From the NCBI GenBank assembly GCA_964643255.1, contig CAZXSM010000026.1, positions 1-25,092 on the forward strand: a DNA stretch of 25,092 nucleotides, given 5' to 3'. The notes beneath the pieces were generated by a model. It had not been told where the DNA came from. It saw only the letters and a list, made by a program, of their open reading frames with translations, and searched no databases. The position numbers were made by a program, and so were the translations under genes. Positions 6,380 through 13,593 of this stretch are shown one piece after another (the first letter of the stretch is position 1; every line of letters begins with the position of its first letter). The stretch is from JAAYRG01 sp964643255 (GTDB taxonomy: Bacteria > Bacillota > Clostridia > Lachnospirales > Lachnospiraceae).

Positions 6380-7741
6380 TTACTTCTTTTTAAATAAGCT
6401 GTTTAATTCAGATATATTACTAATACCTATTAATTTTATATTATTTTTTTTAATATTTTTAATATTACTCTTTGGTAATATACAACTTTCAAAACCCATT
6501 TTTTCAGCCTCAGAAACTCTTTGCTGAGCCATATTTACAGCTCTTACTTCTCCTGTTAAACCGACTTCTCCAAATACACAAGTTCTACCACCAATAGTTT
6601 CGTTTTTAAAGCTAGACATAATTGCTAGAACTAAAGCTAAGTCTATAGCAGGTTCAGTGATTCTCATTCCTCCGGCAACATTTATATATGCATCTTTATC
6701 ATCCATAGGAAAACCTAGTCTTTTTTCTAAAACTGCTATTAATAAGCTGACTCTGTTATAGTCAGTACCCGCTGCTGTTCTTTTTGGTAAATTGAAATTT
6801 GTCCGTGTAACAAGAGCCTGTACTTCAACTAAAATCGGTCTAGTCCCTTCAATTGAAGCTGTTACAACAGATCCTGGCTCATCTTCTGGTTTACCTGTAA
6901 GCATATACTCAGATGGATTTTTAACTTCAACCAATCCTTTTTCTTGCATTTCAAAGACCCCTATCTCATTAGTTGAACCAAATCTGTTTTTCACGCCCCT
7001 TAGTATCCTATAGGTTGCACTTTTATCACCTTCTATATAAAGTACAGTATCTACCATATGTTCTAACATCTTAGGTCCTGCAACTGAACCATCTTTTGTT
7101 ACATGACCGACTATAAATATTGAAATTCCTGTTGATTTTGATAATTGCATTAATGTAAGGGTTGTCTCTCTTACTTGTCCAATACTACCAGGAGCTGATC
7201 CTATATCCTCTTTATACATTGTTTGAATAGAATCTACAACAACTACATCAGGATTTTCACTTTTTATCACTTCTACTATTATATCTAGATTCATTTCACA
7301 TAAGATTTTAAGCTTACCTTCTAATGACCCAAGCCTATCGCCTCGCATTTTTATTTGCCTAGAAGACTCTTCTCCTGAAACATACAAGACTTTATACTTA
7401 TCTTTAGCTAGTTTCTGACACATTTGAAGTAACAAAGTTGACTTACCTATCCCAGGATCTCCCCCTACTAATACAAATGATCCAATAACTATTCCACCAC
7501 CAAGTACTCTGTCAAATTCTTGTATATTGGTTTTTATTCTTTCATCATCTTGTGTTTCTACCTCAGAAAGTAATATTGGTTTAGGTCTTTCAAGTGGAGA
7601 TTTGCCTTGAAAGGACTTATTCTTAATTTTGGGGGCTTCAACTAAGGTATTCCATTCCTTACATGCTGGACACTGGCCTGCCCATTTACTTGTTTCGTTT
7701 CCACATTCTTTACAATAAAATACTATTTTTGCTTTAGCCAT
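6380..7741 (-). CDS. radA: DNA repair protein RadA (Sms)
   Basis: This 453-residue cytoplasmic ATPase helps process branched recombination intermediates and extends RecA-made D-loops. Visible domains: a four-cysteine zinc finger (C10, C13, C24, C27), a RecA-like core with Walker A GGDPGIGKST (about 93-102), the RadA-specific KNRFG motif (near 252) and a C-terminal Lon-protease-like domain (from about 280: EPGSVVTASIEGTRPILVEVQ and GEVGLTGEVRAV). An open frame extends 37 codons upstream, but it runs through the terminator of the preceding gene. The ATG at 7741 gives the family's MAK-x-K-x-x-FYCKECG start and has AAAGGGAT upstream. In many Firmicutes radA follows clpC and precedes disA; here a small gene separates it from clpC, and disA does not follow. 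Confidence 0.95.
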   Translation of the reverse strand: MAKAKIVFYCKECGNETSKWAGQCPACKEWNTLVEAPKIKNKSFQGKSPLERPKPILLSEVETQDDERIKTNIQEFDRVLGGGIVIGSFVLVGGDPGIGKSTLLLQMCQKLAKDKYKVLYVSGEESSRQIKMRGDRLGSLEGKLKILCEMNLDIIVEVIKSENPDVVVVDSIQTMYKEDIGSAPGSIGQVRETTLTLMQLSKSTGISIFIVGHVTKDGSVAGPKMLEHMVDTVLYIEGDKSATYRILRGVKNRFGSTNEIGVFEMQEKGLVEVKNPSEYMLTGKPEDEPGSVVTASIEGTRPILVEVQALVTRTNFNLPKRTAAGTDYNRVSLLIAVLEKRLGFPMDDKDAYINVAGGMRITEPAIDLALVLAIMSSFKNETIGGRTCVFGEVGLTGEVRAVNMAQQRVSEAEKMGFESCILPKSNIKNIKKNNIKLIGISNISELNSLFKKK

Positions 7742-7779
7742 TGTATTTTTATCCCTTTCTGAACTACAATTATACCTAT

Positions 7780-7826
7780 AAAAATAGGAACTAATAGGTA
7801 GAAGCAATACTACCAAATAGTTCCTA
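7780..7826 (-). terminator. Terminator after the 137-residue protein gene
   Basis: Stem TAGGAACTA (7785-7793) with TAGTTCCTA (7818-7826), then a 3x3 internal loop and an inner GGTAG/CTACC stem with an 8-nt loop. On the minus strand TTTTT follows at 7784-7780. It separates this gene from radA, so radA needs read-through or its own promoter; a TATAAT lies nearby at about 7771-7776 but without a clear -35. Confidence 0.85.
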
Positions 7827-7896
7827 CTACTTATATTTTTATATTCTTGCATTATTTAATATAAAATGTTTTATGTATTATATATTAGTTTATGCA

Positions 7897-8310
7897 TTAT
7901 ACACTCTTTACCATTATATGGTTGGGTTTGTCACCATGAAACTCTACGTTTAATACAATCTTACCACCTAAACCTGTTGTGATTGTACCAACATTAATAT
8001 CATTAATGAATACTTTATATTTCTTATTTGGTTCTACTTCCAAAGTAACTTGAGTGTCTTCAAGCCCTTTAACATAAAAATCAAGTTCTTTTCCAGAAAA
8101 TTTAAAGTTATTTACCATAGTACCTGGAACAGATTCATATACAAAAGCACCATTACGTTCTAACTTAGTAATTTCTTCAAAGGTTTTGACTTTATATAAG
8201 TCACCTTCATATTCAAAGTTCTCAAATTTTGTTTTCTCGTGTAATTTATAGTTACCAAAACTAATTGACCCATTATCTTCTTTACGAATCAACTCTTCTA
8301 CAACAGACAT
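7897..8310 (-). CDS. Unrecognised 137-residue soluble protein, beta-rich C-terminus
   Basis: The protein starts MSVVEELIRKEDNGSISFGN and has no signal peptide, membrane segment or cysteine. The second half (about 65-137) has alternating hydrophobic residues and a YKVFINDINVGTITTGLGGK turn, typical of a small beta-sandwich. I recall clostridial relatives labelled 'endosialidase', but no glycosidase catalytic residues or domain size support an enzyme. The ATG follows AGGAGG. It has its own promoter, a 129-base leader with an 11-bp-period repeat array, and its own terminator, so it is an independent unit set between clpC and radA. The function is unknown; the name alone should not be trusted. 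Confidence 0.8.
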   Translation of the reverse strand: MSVVEELIRKEDNGSISFGNYKLHEKTKFENFEYEGDLYKVKTFEEITKLERNGAFVYESVPGTMVNNFKFSGKELDFYVKGLEDTQVTLEVEPNKKYKVFINDINVGTITTGLGGKIVLNVEFHGDKPNHIMVKSV

Positions 8311-8386
8311 TTTGTTAACCTCCTAGTTTTAAATACCTATTAATAAACTTATCTTAATAATAAACTTGTTCTTGTTTATAATTTTT

Positions 8387-8430
8387 CTGTACTTAGATTG
8401 TATCTTAATTGTATCTTATTTGTACATAAA
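8387..8430 (-). repeat. Four 11-bp tandem units with TGTA in phase
   Basis: On the plus strand four adjacent 11-mers read CTGTACTTAGA, TTGTATCTTAA, TTGTATCTTAT and TTGTACATAAA. TGTA recurs at 8388, 8399, 8410 and 8421, exactly 11 bases apart, one helical turn. The array lies from about +9 to +52 of the predicted transcript of the 137-residue protein gene. It could be a multi-site operator or an RNA-level element; nothing in the window names a binder. Confidence 0.6.
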
Positions 8431-8445
8431 TATCCACATTATTTT

Positions 8446-8475
8446 ATCATAGTTATAAAATAGTTTTTATGTCAA
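8446..8475 (-). promoter_or_regulatory. Promoter of the 137-residue protein gene
   Basis: On the minus strand TTGACA (8475-8470), an 18-base spacer and TATGAT (8451-8446) form a good sigma-A promoter, with a predicted start near 8439 and a leader of about 129 bases before the ATG at 8310. Confidence 0.75.
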
Positions 8476-8492
8476 ATACAATAATTTATTTT

Positions 8493-8584
8493 AAAAAAAT
8501 AATTGGAAAAAACAAGCTATGAATATTTATAATTAACATAATTTATAATTATATTATATACCATAACTTATCCTTCCAATTATT
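8493..8584 (-). terminator. Long-looped terminator of the mcsA-mcsB-clpC operon
   Basis: Perfect 11-base arms AATAATTGGAA (8498-8508) and TTCCAATTATT (8574-8584) enclose 65 bases and, on the minus strand, run into T5. Inner segments (CAAGCTATGA near 8513-8522 and CCATAACTT near 8561-8569) pair further, shortening the effective loop. This 87-base structure is the best terminator candidate in the 335-base gap between clpC and the next gene. The rest of that gap holds the promoter and the repeat array described separately. Confidence 0.6.
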
Positions 8585-8645
8585 ATAATACTATATATAT
8601 TGAATTTTGTCTATTAACCTTGGTTTTTGTCTAAAACCCTAACTT

Positions 8646-11111
8646 TTATTCTACAGCTTCAGCTGTTTCTTTGTAGTTTGCTACTACTTCTCCATCTTTC
8701 ATGGATAGAACTATTGTTTCACCAGCTTCTACTGTTTTAGCTAGTATTGAATCAGCTAATTTGTCTTCGATTGTAGTCTGGATTGCTCTTCTAAGAGGTC
8801 TGGCACCAAATGTTTGATCATAGCCAATCTCAGCAAGATGATCTAATACTTCTTCCTCTGCTTCTAGTGTGATATTAAGTTGTTCTGTAGTTCTGTCAAA
8901 TATATCCTTAAGCATCACATTTACAATTTCTCTAATATTTTCTTTTGTTAAAACATGGAATACAATTATCTCATCAATTCTGTTTATGAATTCTGGTCTA
9001 AATATTTTCTTGACCTCATCCATTACACTTTCTTTCATCTTATTGTAATCTGCTTTATCATCTTGTTCTGATGCAAATCCTAGTCTCTTTGGTTGTACTA
9101 TATTTTGCGCTCCTGCGTTAGATGTCATTATTATAATTGTGTTTTTGAAACTTACTGTTCTTCCTTGTGAGTCTGTAATAATTCCATCATCTAGAACTTG
9201 TAGTAATATATTAAATACATCTGGATGAGCTTTTTCGATTTCATCAAAAAGTATAACTGAATAAGGGCGTCTTCTTACTTGTTCACTTAACTGTCCACCA
9301 TCATCATAACCTACATATCCTGGAGGTGAACCTATTAGTTTAGAAACGCTATGTTTTTCCATATACTCTGACATATCTAACCTAATCATTGCACTTTCAT
9401 CACCAAACATAGCTTCTGCTAGGGCTTTGGATAGTTCAGTTTTACCAACTCCTGTTGGCCCTAGGAATAAGAATGAACCAATTGGTCTATTAGGATCTTT
9501 TAATCCAACTCTACCCCTACGTATGGCTTTTGATACGGCACTAACTGCTTCCTCTTGGCCTATTACTCTCTCATGAAGTACTTTTTCTAAATTCTGTAGT
9601 CTTTCGCTTTCTTCTTCTTCAAGTTTTGTAACTGGTATATTAGTCCAATCAGCAACTATGCCTGCTATTTCTTCTTCGCCAACAACTAGTTTTGTACTTT
9701 GTCTTTCTTTTTCTGCTTTTGCTTTCAACATATTTATTTCTTGATTTATTTCTTCTTCTTTATTTTTAATTTCACCAGCTTTTTCATAAGCTTCTTCTTT
9801 TATTGCTTGTTCTTTTTCTTCAGCAAGAAGCTCTAGCTTTTCTTCTAATTCTTTTGTTTCTGGTGATGTCTCATAAGCACTTAACCTTACTTTAGATGAA
9901 GCCTCATCCATTAAATCAATTGCTTTATCTGGTAGAAATCTATCATTAATATATCTTGCAGATAGTTTTACTGCAGCTTCTAAAGCTTCATCTGTAATTG
10001 TTACCTTATGATGGACTTCATAAGTATCTCTAAGACCTTTTAATATCTTTATGGATTCTTCTTCTGTAGGTTCATCAACTACTACTGGTTGGAAACGACG
10101 CTCAAGAGCTGCATCTTTTTCAAAGTATTTCCTATACTCATCTATTGTAGTTGCTCCAACAACCTGAATTTCTCCTCTAGCTAGAGCTGGTTTCAAGATA
10201 TTTGAAGCATCAATTGCCCCTTCAGCTCCCCCAGCACCTATTATTGTATGAATCTCATCAATAAACAGGAGAACATTACCGGCATCCATAACTTCACTTA
10301 TTACTTTTTTAATTCTTTCTTCGAACTCACCACGGTATTTAGAACCTGCTACCATACCTGACAAATCAAGAGATATGACCCTTTTATCTTTAATCATCTC
10401 TGGAACATTGCCTTCAACTATTTTGTTAGCAAGTCCTTCTGCAATAGCAGTCTTACCAACACCTGCTTCACCAATTAATATTGGATTATTTTTAGTTCTT
10501 CTACTTATTATTTGAACTACTCTTTGAATTTCAGAGTCCCTACCTATAACTGGGTCTAACTTACCTTCTTTTGCATATTCAGTTAAATCCCTACTATATT
10601 GGTCTAAAGTAGGTGTGTTACTTTTACTCTTACCTTTATTTTTAGTTGATACAAACTCATTCTTTGCTGTATGAACATCTACACCCATTGCTGTAAATAA
10701 ATCAATATAAACCTTCTGCATATTAGCACCTAGAGTATTTAAAAGCCTAACTGCAATACTATCAGTTTCTTTTAATAAGGCAATTAAAATATGCTCAGTT
10801 CCTATAGCTTGGGATTTCATACGCATAGCTTCTTTTAAACTTTGGTCTAATATTCTTTTTGATCTTGGTGTAAATCCTCCTGCACCCATTACTTCCATTG
10901 TTGTACTACTGGAAATAAGTTGTTTAACTAAATCAACTACTTTTTCCTTGCTAACTCCATTTTTCTCTAATACCGCTTTAGCAGTTCCTTCTGACTCTAG
11001 AAGCCCTATAAGTATATGTTCTGTACCAACATAATTATGGGAGAGTTCCTTTGCAATTGTTTGTGCATAATTTATAGCTTGCGCTGCATTTTCTGTAAAT
11101 TTAATTTTCAT
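8646..11111 (-). CDS. clpC: ATP-dependent Clp protease ATP-binding subunit ClpC
   Basis: This 821-residue Hsp100 unfoldase feeds substrates, including arginine-phosphorylated proteins, to ClpP. Domains in order: two Clp-N repeats (about 1-145), a linker, AAA module 1 with Walker A GEAGVGKT (214-221) and Walker B LLFIDE (281-286), the coiled middle domain with a UVR-like stretch (about 420-470) where McsA/McsB or MecA adaptors act, AAA module 2 with Walker A GPTGVGKT (551-558) and Walker B VILFDE (619-624), and the C-terminal D2 small domain. An LGF loop at 677-679 is the ClpP-docking motif, so it should work with a protease. All key residues are intact. The ATG follows AGGAGG. It ends the gntR-mcsA-mcsB-clpC operon, 34 bases behind mcsB. 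Confidence 0.97.
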   Translation of the reverse strand: MKIKFTENAAQAINYAQTIAKELSHNYVGTEHILIGLLESEGTAKAVLEKNGVSKEKVVDLVKQLISSSTTMEVMGAGGFTPRSKRILDQSLKEAMRMKSQAIGTEHILIALLKETDSIAVRLLNTLGANMQKVYIDLFTAMGVDVHTAKNEFVSTKNKGKSKSNTPTLDQYSRDLTEYAKEGKLDPVIGRDSEIQRVVQIISRRTKNNPILIGEAGVGKTAIAEGLANKIVEGNVPEMIKDKRVISLDLSGMVAGSKYRGEFEERIKKVISEVMDAGNVLLFIDEIHTIIGAGGAEGAIDASNILKPALARGEIQVVGATTIDEYRKYFEKDAALERRFQPVVVDEPTEEESIKILKGLRDTYEVHHKVTITDEALEAAVKLSARYINDRFLPDKAIDLMDEASSKVRLSAYETSPETKELEEKLELLAEEKEQAIKEEAYEKAGEIKNKEEEINQEINMLKAKAEKERQSTKLVVGEEEIAGIVADWTNIPVTKLEEEESERLQNLEKVLHERVIGQEEAVSAVSKAIRRGRVGLKDPNRPIGSFLFLGPTGVGKTELSKALAEAMFGDESAMIRLDMSEYMEKHSVSKLIGSPPGYVGYDDGGQLSEQVRRRPYSVILFDEIEKAHPDVFNILLQVLDDGIITDSQGRTVSFKNTIIIMTSNAGAQNIVQPKRLGFASEQDDKADYNKMKESVMDEVKKIFRPEFINRIDEIIVFHVLTKENIREIVNVMLKDIFDRTTEQLNITLEAEEEVLDHLAEIGYDQTFGARPLRRAIQTTIEDKLADSILAKTVEAGETIVLSMKDGEVVANYKETAEAVE

Positions 11112-11145
11112 AGTAACCTCCTATCAGATTTTCTATCTATTTAAA

Positions 11146-12186
11146 TTATTGTTTATTCACTAAATCTGGTAATTTTTCTCGTATAAGCCTTGCCCTATAG
11201 CGGTCTCTTGATGATTCATCAAATTCTTCACCCGCATAATGCTGCAAGTTACCCGGTTGTGTATCTACCATTAGTCCATATATATTACATGAATCTTGTA
11301 ATTTAATTAAATTTGTATCAATTCCTAGTTTTATTTTAGATAATAATGTTAAAGCATCATTTGATGACAATTTTCTGGCATATTTCAAAACTCCATAGGA
11401 ACGATATATTTGATCTTCAATATTATGATAATTGTTTTTAATTATATATTCTCTTTGTTTTCTTTCTTTGACTACCACTTGTTCAACAATATTGTTTAAA
11501 GCGGATATTATTTCTTCTTCTGTGCTTCCTAAAGTTTTTTGGTTGGAAATCTGATACAAATAACCAATTGTTTTAGTTCCTTCACCATATGTGCCCCTTA
11601 AGGTAATTCCAAACTTACTAAGTTCTTGGGCCAATTGTGTAATTCCTTCAGATTGTGAAAGAGCTGGAAGAAATAACATATAAGATGCTCTAATGCCTGT
11701 TCCTAAATTAGTTGGACAACAAGTTAGATAACCATACTTATCGTTATATGCATAATTAAGACTTTCACTAAGTATATCGTCCACTTTATTAGCTGTGGCA
11801 AAAGCTTCTTCTATATTCATTCCATTAGTTATTGCCTGTATTCTTAAATGGTCTTCTTCATTAACCATAACGCTTATGTTTTCATCTTCTGAAATTAAGA
11901 TACTAGTTGTTTGTTTTTTCTTTACAAGCTGGGGACTTATTATATGTCGTTCCACCATAGCTACTTTGTCGTTGTCTTTTATACTACTTAAAGTATAAGT
12001 ATTAATTTTCTTAGATAACTTTTCTTCTAATATCGGAGCCATCTTAGCTAGCTCATCAACTAACTCTTCTGCTTGATTATTAGATAGTTTTGAAGAAAAA
12101 GGATAATTAGTTAAATTTCTAGCTAAACGTATACGACTAGATATAACTATGTCAATGTTTTCTCTAATATTATCATACCATTTCAT
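11146..12186 (-). CDS. mcsB: Protein arginine kinase McsB
   Basis: This 346-residue kinase phosphorylates arginines on misfolded proteins and marks them for ClpC-ClpP. It has the phosphagen-kinase catalytic fold: the SSRIRLARN phosphate-contact motif at 16-24, the catalytic NEEDHLR at 109-115, the conserved CPTNLGTG at 157-164, and RDRYRARLIRE at the C-terminus. It lacks the N-terminal domain of creatine and arginine kinases, as expected for McsB. The RDRYRAR region corresponds to the pArg-sensing site known in B. subtilis. Its ATG overlaps the mcsA stop (TAATG), so translation is coupled, in line with McsA being its activator. GGAGAAGGGAAAGG lies upstream inside mcsA. Confidence 0.96.
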   Translation of the reverse strand: MKWYDNIRENIDIVISSRIRLARNLTNYPFSSKLSNNQAEELVDELAKMAPILEEKLSKKINTYTLSSIKDNDKVAMVERHIISPQLVKKKQTTSILISEDENISVMVNEEDHLRIQAITNGMNIEEAFATANKVDDILSESLNYAYNDKYGYLTCCPTNLGTGIRASYMLFLPALSQSEGITQLAQELSKFGITLRGTYGEGTKTIGYLYQISNQKTLGSTEEEIISALNNIVEQVVVKERKQREYIIKNNYHNIEDQIYRSYGVLKYARKLSSNDALTLLSKIKLGIDTNLIKLQDSCNIYGLMVDTQPGNLQHYAGEEFDESSRDRYRARLIREKLPDLVNKQ

Positions 12187-12872
12187 TAGCCTTTCCCTTC
12201 TCCTTCCTCTTTATCAATCTTATTCTCTTTACCATTATCTATATTATTAGAACTTTTTTTATTTTCTTTTTCCAAATCTCTAATTTTATCTCTTAATTTT
12301 GCTGCTTCTTCATACTCTTCTTTTTCAACTGCCTTATTCAATTTACTCTGTAGTTTATCTATATCATTAATTTCTTTATCTAAAGATTCATTAGATTCAT
12401 TAAGGCTTAAATCGCCTAGGTCATTTGAATCTACTTTTGTATCTGTATTAGTATTTGCTGTATTAGCAGAATTTCCTCTATAATTAATAGGCTGCTTACC
12501 TGTATGAGTATGAGAACCATGAATCCTATTTAGACTTTCATCAATAGTAGGTGAGAAACTAGTAATACAGTTATTACATCCAAACTTACCTTTTTGTAAA
12601 AATTCTTGATAAGTCATTCCGCAATTATCACAAACTAAGTTACTTTGTCCATAGGGTTTTGTTTCTTTGTAAGAGCTAGGAAACCCAAGTATAGTAGACA
12701 ACAAACCATCTAATGATGACTCATAATTCCCTAAAGGTGATCCGCTAGAAAATGATGGAATTCCCATAGTAGATGCACACTCATTACATAAATGTTGTTT
12801 GCTATGATTCCCATTAACTGTCTGTGTGTAATATATTGTTGCTTCATTTTTATTGCAGTTGTCACATAACAT
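12186..12872 (-). CDS. mcsA: McsA, zinc-finger activator of McsB
   Basis: This 228-residue protein activates McsB and helps deliver substrates to ClpC. Four CxxC pairs (C3/C6, C29/C32, C81/C84, C99/C102) form two zinc-binding modules, with a UVR domain near the C-terminus (about 173-208, EKEEYEEAAKLRDKIRDLEKE). It is longer than the roughly 185-residue B. subtilis protein: there is an Asn/Thr/Ser/Asp-rich insert around 134-165 and a charged, low-complexity tail after 205. No zinc ligand is missing. The ATG follows AAAGGAGG at 8 bases. It lies 50 bases behind the GntR-type regulator and overlaps mcsB by one base. Confidence 0.93.
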   Translation of the reverse strand: MLCDNCNKNEATIYYTQTVNGNHSKQHLCNECASTMGIPSFSSGSPLGNYESSLDGLLSTILGFPSSYKETKPYGQSNLVCDNCGMTYQEFLQKGKFGCNNCITSFSPTIDESLNRIHGSHTHTGKQPINYRGNSANTANTNTDTKVDSNDLGDLSLNESNESLDKEINDIDKLQSKLNKAVEKEEYEEAAKLRDKIRDLEKENKKSSNNIDNGKENKIDKEEGEGKG

Positions 12873-12922
12873 ACATTTTGCCTCCTTTCAAATATATCTT
12901 CAATAGGCCTTTGCGAAACTTA

Positions 12923-13315
12923 TCAATTAGCTTCATCTTCTTCAAGACTCTTAAATTCATCATATATCTCATCTACAATACCGTGAACTTCATTAGCAGA
13001 AACTCCTTTACAAGCAGCTTTAGCTAATAGAATTCTCATTTCATCAAACAATTCTTCCATAGCTACAATTTTATCTGCAGAAATCGAGACTATTGCACCT
13101 TTTCTTCTATCAACTCTCAAGAATCCTTCTTGTTTAAGTATTGTATAAGCCTTATTTACTGTATGCATATTAATTCCTATATCATCAGCTAATCGTCTCA
13201 CAGAAGGCAAGTTATCTCCTTCTTTAATCTTATCATTGGCAATTCCATAAATGATTTGATTACATAATTGAACGTAAAAAGCTTCATTACTACTAAAGTC
13301 TATCCTAATAATCAA
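12923..13315 (-). CDS. GntR-family regulator, YtrA type, in the position of ctsR
   Basis: This protein of about 130 residues has an N-terminal GntR winged helix (about 10-75: YVQLCNQIIYGIA, LPSVRRLADDIGINMHTVNKAYTILKQEGF) and a short helical C-terminal segment (85-125), the size and layout of the YtrA subgroup, which usually lacks a ligand domain. The frame is open 26 codons further upstream. The preferred start is the TTG at 13315, because AGGAGG lies 8 bases ahead and the family begins MIIRID. Upstream codons lie in the leader and a repeat region. It is first in the operon with mcsA, mcsB and clpC, where Firmicutes normally have ctsR. It shows no CtsR similarity. Autoregulation is suggested by repeats behind its promoter. 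Confidence 0.88.
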   Translation of the reverse strand: MIIRIDFSSNEAFYVQLCNQIIYGIANDKIKEGDNLPSVRRLADDIGINMHTVNKAYTILKQEGFLRVDRRKGAIVSISADKIVAMEELFDEMRILLAKAACKGVSANEVHGIVDEIYDEFKSLEEDEAN

Positions 13316-13376
13316 ATCAAACACCTCCTGATCGTCCTGTGAAATATTAATAATGTAACTTATATCTTTATCATCT

Positions 13377-13417
13377 ACTTGTATAAATAACAAGTGCGTT
13401 ATATAGGCTATACTTGT
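13377..13417 (-). promoter_or_regulatory. Three ACAAGT half-sites in the gntR leader, putative operator
   Basis: The plus strand has ACTTGT at 13377, ACAAGT at 13390 and ACTTGT at 13412. The first two form an inverted repeat with a 7-base spacer; the last two also face each other across 16 bases. The 13412 half-site lies at about +4 of the predicted transcript. YtrA-type GntR proteins often bind inverted half-sites with long spacers, so these are candidates for autorepression. Confidence 0.45.
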
Positions 13418-13426
13418 TCTATAGAT

Positions 13427-13455
13427 AGTGTAACAGAACGAGGTTTCTTTGTCAA
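13427..13455 (-). promoter_or_regulatory. Promoter of the gntR-mcsA-mcsB-clpC operon
   Basis: On the minus strand TTGACA (13455-13450), a 17-base spacer and TACACT (13432-13427) form a good sigma-A promoter, with a predicted start near 13420 and a leader of about 105 bases. No GGTCAAA-type CtsR heptads are present around it. Confidence 0.75.
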
Positions 13456-13520
13456 CATATAACCTTTTAATTATATATGATATAAGAACATCTCTATATC
13501 ATCTTATACTTTTGTATACA

Positions 13521-13568
13521 AAAAGGACCTTTCGGTTAACAATATTATGTCATGCCAACCGAAAGGTC
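13521..13568 (-). terminator. Terminator of the pur operon
   Basis: A perfect 12-bp stem, GACCTTTCGGTT (13526-13537) with AACCGAAAGGTC (13557-13568), has a 19-nt loop and, on the minus strand, is followed by CTTTTT. It lies 26 bases after the purD stop and is the strongest terminator in the window. The plus-strand side is also T-rich. Confidence 0.93.
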
Positions 13569-13593
13569 TCTTTTAGTCTTTCTATAGAAAACC

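Noticed and set aside
7742..7852. N-terminal extension of RadA by 37 residues
   Set aside because: The extension runs through the hairpin terminator of the preceding gene and does not resemble RadA, which starts at the MAK-x-K zinc-finger end.
13316..13393. Longer GntR protein starting at 13393
   Set aside because: The upstream codons lie over inverted repeats in the leader; the TTG at 13315 has the AGGAGG and the family's usual MIIRID start.
13316..13460. CtsR operator ahead of the clp operon
   Set aside because: No tandem GGTCAAA heptads in either orientation; the only similar string is the TTGACA of the -35.
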